Source of the DNA: Bradyrhizobium diversitatis
GTDB lineage: Bacteria; Pseudomonadota; Alphaproteobacteria; Rhizobiales; Xanthobacteraceae
DNA length: 64,000 bases
Direction of reading: 5' to 3'
Assembly: GCF_016031635.1 (NCBI RefSeq)
Contig: NZ_JACEGD010000019.1
Coordinates: forward strand, 1-64,000
Made by a program: the position numbers and the translations under genes
Notes under the pieces: model-generated
Database searches by the model: none
What the model was told of the DNA's origin: nothing
The model's input: only the letters and a program-made list of their open reading frames with translations
Part shown: positions 62,037-64,000 of the stretch, in pieces
How positions within the stretch are numbered: the first letter of the stretch is position 1
How the letters are laid out: every line of letters begins with the position of its first letter

Positions 62037-63938
62037 TTACTGGCCGGACGCCTTGGGCAGCAGGTCCATGACCTCGCCGGACATCAGCAGGCGGTTGCGG
62101 CCTGCGGCCTTGGCGGCATAGAGCGCCTGGTCCGCAGCTTCGACCAGGGCAGCGACTCCTGCGGTTCGTTCGAAGGCCGGCCGGCAGACTGCGCCGCCAA
62201 GCGACGCGGTGACGCATCCAGCCGCCGGATTGCTGCCATGCGCGAGGCCGGCCTCGTGAATGGCGCTGCGGATCCGTTCGCCGACCCGGGCGCAGCCGGC
62301 GGCATCGATATTCGGCAACAGCATGGCGAACTCCTCGCCGCCATAACGCGCCGCCAGATCGCTGGCGCGCTGCGCTTCGGCCGCGATGATCTTGGCGATC
62401 AGGCGCAGGCAGGCATCGCCCGCGGGATGGCCGTATTCGTCGTTGTAGGCCTTGAAGTGGTCGACATCGATCATCAGCAAACCAAGGCTGGAGCGGTCGC
62501 GATAGGCGCGCGCCCATTCCTCCTTCAGGCGCTCGTCGAAGCGGCGGCGATTGGCAAGGCCGGTGAGGCTGTCCTCGATCGCCAGCGTCTCGAGCCTTGT
62601 TTCCAGCTTCTTGTGCTCGGTGATGTCGCGGGAGATCGCGACCACGCCGTCGACGCGGCCATCGTCCCTGCGCGTCACCCGCATGGTCGATTCGAGCCAG
62701 ATCTCGCCGTTCTGCCGGTGCTGGTTGCGATAGGTGAGACGCGCCTCCTCCCTCTCCCCGCGCTTCATGGCGTCGACGATCGCCTGGACCTCCGGCAGAT
62801 CCTCCGGATTGACACCCGCAAGCGCCGGCGAACCGATCAGCTGATTGGGACGCCAGCCGACGACGCGTGCCGACGAGGGCGAGACATAGCGCAGCTGCTC
62901 ATCGAGGCCGATGCGGGTCACCATGTCGCTGGAGCCTTCGGCCAGCAGGCGGAAATGCGCCTCGGTCTCGGCAAGCGCGACGGCCATGCGTTGGCCGCGC
63001 TGCAACTGCCGCACCAGCACACCGCCGATCACCGCGATCAGCATCACCAGCGCGAGCACGTAGAGCATGCGGGAGATTGCCGCCGCGCGCCAGGGCGCGA
63101 GCAGCTCGTCCTTGTCGACGGTGGCGAGCAGGAGGAGCGGGAAACGATTGCTGCGATTGAAGAAGCTGACGCGTTCGGCACCGTCGAGCGGCGAGGTGAA
63201 ATGATAGGCGCCGCTCGGCCGTTGCAGGCTCGGCTCCCGGAACAACGGCTTGTCGGCGACACTACGCCCGACGAATGTCTCGTTGCTGGGAATGCGCGCG
63301 ACGATCAGTCCGTCGCCATGCGCCAGTGACACCGAGCTGTTGCGGCCGATCTCGAACTGCTCGTAGAAGTGCGAGAGATATTTCGAGCTGATGGTCGCGA
63401 CCACCACGCCGCCGAAGCTACCGTCCTGCTTGCTGAAGCGGCGCGACAGGGTCACGACCCATTCGCCATCCAGCAGGCTCTTCACGGGACGGCCGACATG
63501 GGCCTCACGCTTCGGCGAGAGCTGGTGATATCGGAAGAAGGCACCGTCGCTGAGGGTCGCGCCGATCGTACCGGGTGAGGTCAGCCAGTTGCCCTGATCG
63601 TCGATGATGGCGAGGCTGTGAATGCGCGCGATCGCCTTCTTGCGCGCGTCCAGCAAGATACGCAGCTTCGCGATCGTGACCGGTGCGGTGCCGTCCATCT
63701 CCAACCGGCTGACCACGCCGACGACGCCGGAATCCAGGAGATCGAGGCTGTCCTCGGCATGCTGGGTCAGCGAACGGGCAACGTTCGCCATCTCCAGCTC
63801 GGCGTCCTTGAGCACCGCATCGCGGGCCGTCCATTCGCGCCAACCGCTGACGCCGAGGATGGTCGCGCAGGTCAGCGCGACGAAAGCCGCTGCGCGCAGT
63901 GGCAAGCGGCTCCATCCGGCTCGTTGGGTAGCACTCAT
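62037..63938 (-). CDS. membrane diguanylate cyclase with dCACHE, PAS and GGDEF domains
   Basis: A 633-residue sensor enzyme. A membrane helix at about 12-30 leads to a periplasmic dCACHE domain (about 35-285), then a second helix (about 288-310). A PAS domain follows (AEGSSDMVTRIGLDEQLRYV, then DGVVAISRDITEHKK). The C-terminal GGDEF domain carries LAIEDSLTGLANRRRFDERL and the active site RYGGEEF at 531-537. Five residues before GGEEF lies an RxxD inhibition site (RASD, 524-527), so product feedback is expected. It makes cyclic di-GMP from two GTP. The dCACHE senses a small molecule outside. Confidence 0.92.
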   Translation of the reverse strand: MSATQRAGWSRLPLRAAAFVALTCATILGVSGWREWTARDAVLKDAELEMANVARSLTQHAEDSLDLLDSGVVGVVSRLEMDGTAPVTIAKLRILLDARKKAIARIHSLAIIDDQGNWLTSPGTIGATLSDGAFFRYHQLSPKREAHVGRPVKSLLDGEWVVTLSRRFSKQDGSFGGVVVATISSKYLSHFYEQFEIGRNSSVSLAHGDGLIVARIPSNETFVGRSVADKPLFREPSLQRPSGAYHFTSPLDGAERVSFFNRSNRFPLLLLATVDKDELLAPWRAAAISRMLYVLALVMLIAVIGGVLVRQLQRGQRMAVALAETEAHFRLLAEGSSDMVTRIGLDEQLRYVSPSSARVVGWRPNQLIGSPALAGVNPEDLPEVQAIVDAMKRGEREEARLTYRNQHRQNGEIWLESTMRVTRRDDGRVDGVVAISRDITEHKKLETRLETLAIEDSLTGLANRRRFDERLKEEWARAYRDRSSLGLLMIDVDHFKAYNDEYGHPAGDACLRLIAKIIAAEAQRASDLAARYGGEEFAMLLPNIDAAGCARVGERIRSAIHEAGLAHGSNPAAGCVTASLGGAVCRPAFERTAGVAALVEAADQALYAAKAAGRNRLLMSGEVMDLLPKASGQ

Positions 63939-64000
63939 GCGACAGGTCCTCCGATCGCTCGGAAACTCTGCCGCTTCTGTTATTTAATCCTGAAGTCACT

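Overview
The window looks like chromosome of a GC-rich alphaproteobacterium, most probably Bradyrhizobium or a close relative. The reasons are the high GC content, a rhizobial-type glycerol ABC transporter operon (glpDSTPQUV with a DeoR-type glpR), many alphaproteobacterial small domain families (DUF4170, DUF2160, DUF1993, DUF1932), a candidate EcfG-type stress promoter, and several families of intergenic palindromic repeats. Apart from a truncated IS5-type transposase at the left edge and a toxin-antitoxin pair inside the glp locus, it reads as ordinary housekeeping and metabolic chromosome. I found no tRNA, rRNA, CRISPR array, prophage or plasmid functions.

Layout. 1-3.1 kb: IS5 transposase fragment, a tiny exported protein, a TSUP-family transporter, a small membrane protein and a LuxR-type regulator. 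3.1-6.1 kb: GNAT acetyltransferase, a 39-residue membrane protein, a NUDIX hydrolase, a metallophosphoesterase and an anchored hypothetical. 6.2-10 kb: the glyoxylate shunt gene aceA with a DUF4170 gene, divergent from a RamB/ScfR-like regulator. 10-17.4 kb: small monooxygenase-fold protein, zinc-peptidase-like exported protein, lysine-tailed protein, TPR protein, HtpX, lytic transglycosylase, DUF1993 protein and an Old Yellow Enzyme. 17.5-27.9 kb: glycerol/glycerol-3-phosphate locus on the minus strand (glpR, glpD, then the ABC transporter glpSTPQUV), with a Phd/PIN toxin-antitoxin pair between glpR and glpD and a HAD phosphatase beyond glpR.

28-37 kb: an SnoaL/NTF2-like exported protein, acyl-CoA thioesterase, a CarF/TMEM189-type plasmalogen desaturase homologue and a coupled beta-oxidation operon (acyl-CoA dehydrogenase, thiolase, bifunctional hydratase/dehydrogenase), then a flavin reductase. 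37-42.3 kb: RND efflux pump with its TetR regulator. 42.4-46.5 kb: MFS transporter, DUF2809 membrane protein, and a LacI regulator divergent from a DUF1932 dehydrogenase across two perfect operators. 46.5-52.5 kb: YcaQ-like glycosylase, small secreted protein, OmpA-like protein with a CRP-type palindrome upstream, a PMT-family glycosyltransferase, and a FecR-domain/outer-membrane-barrel gene pair. 52.6-55.1 kb: two VOC proteins, a His-rich cupin, CsbD and an FKBP isomerase. 55.1-61 kb: a Tat-exported PaoABC-type aldehyde oxidoreductase and a gamma-glutamyltransferase. 61-64 kb: trhO-slyX and a dCACHE-PAS-GGDEF diguanylate cyclase.

Points most worth a second look: the two glycerol-ABC ATPases carry complementary defects that both fall in one of the two composite ATP sites; the toxin-antitoxin pair sits beside putative GlpR operators; a close homologue of the animal/myxobacterial plasmanylethanolamine desaturase lies next to a fatty-acid oxidation operon; a paired operator with a third palindrome between lies upstream of the LacI gene; and there are CRP-like and EcfG-like sites upstream of ompA-like and csbD genes.
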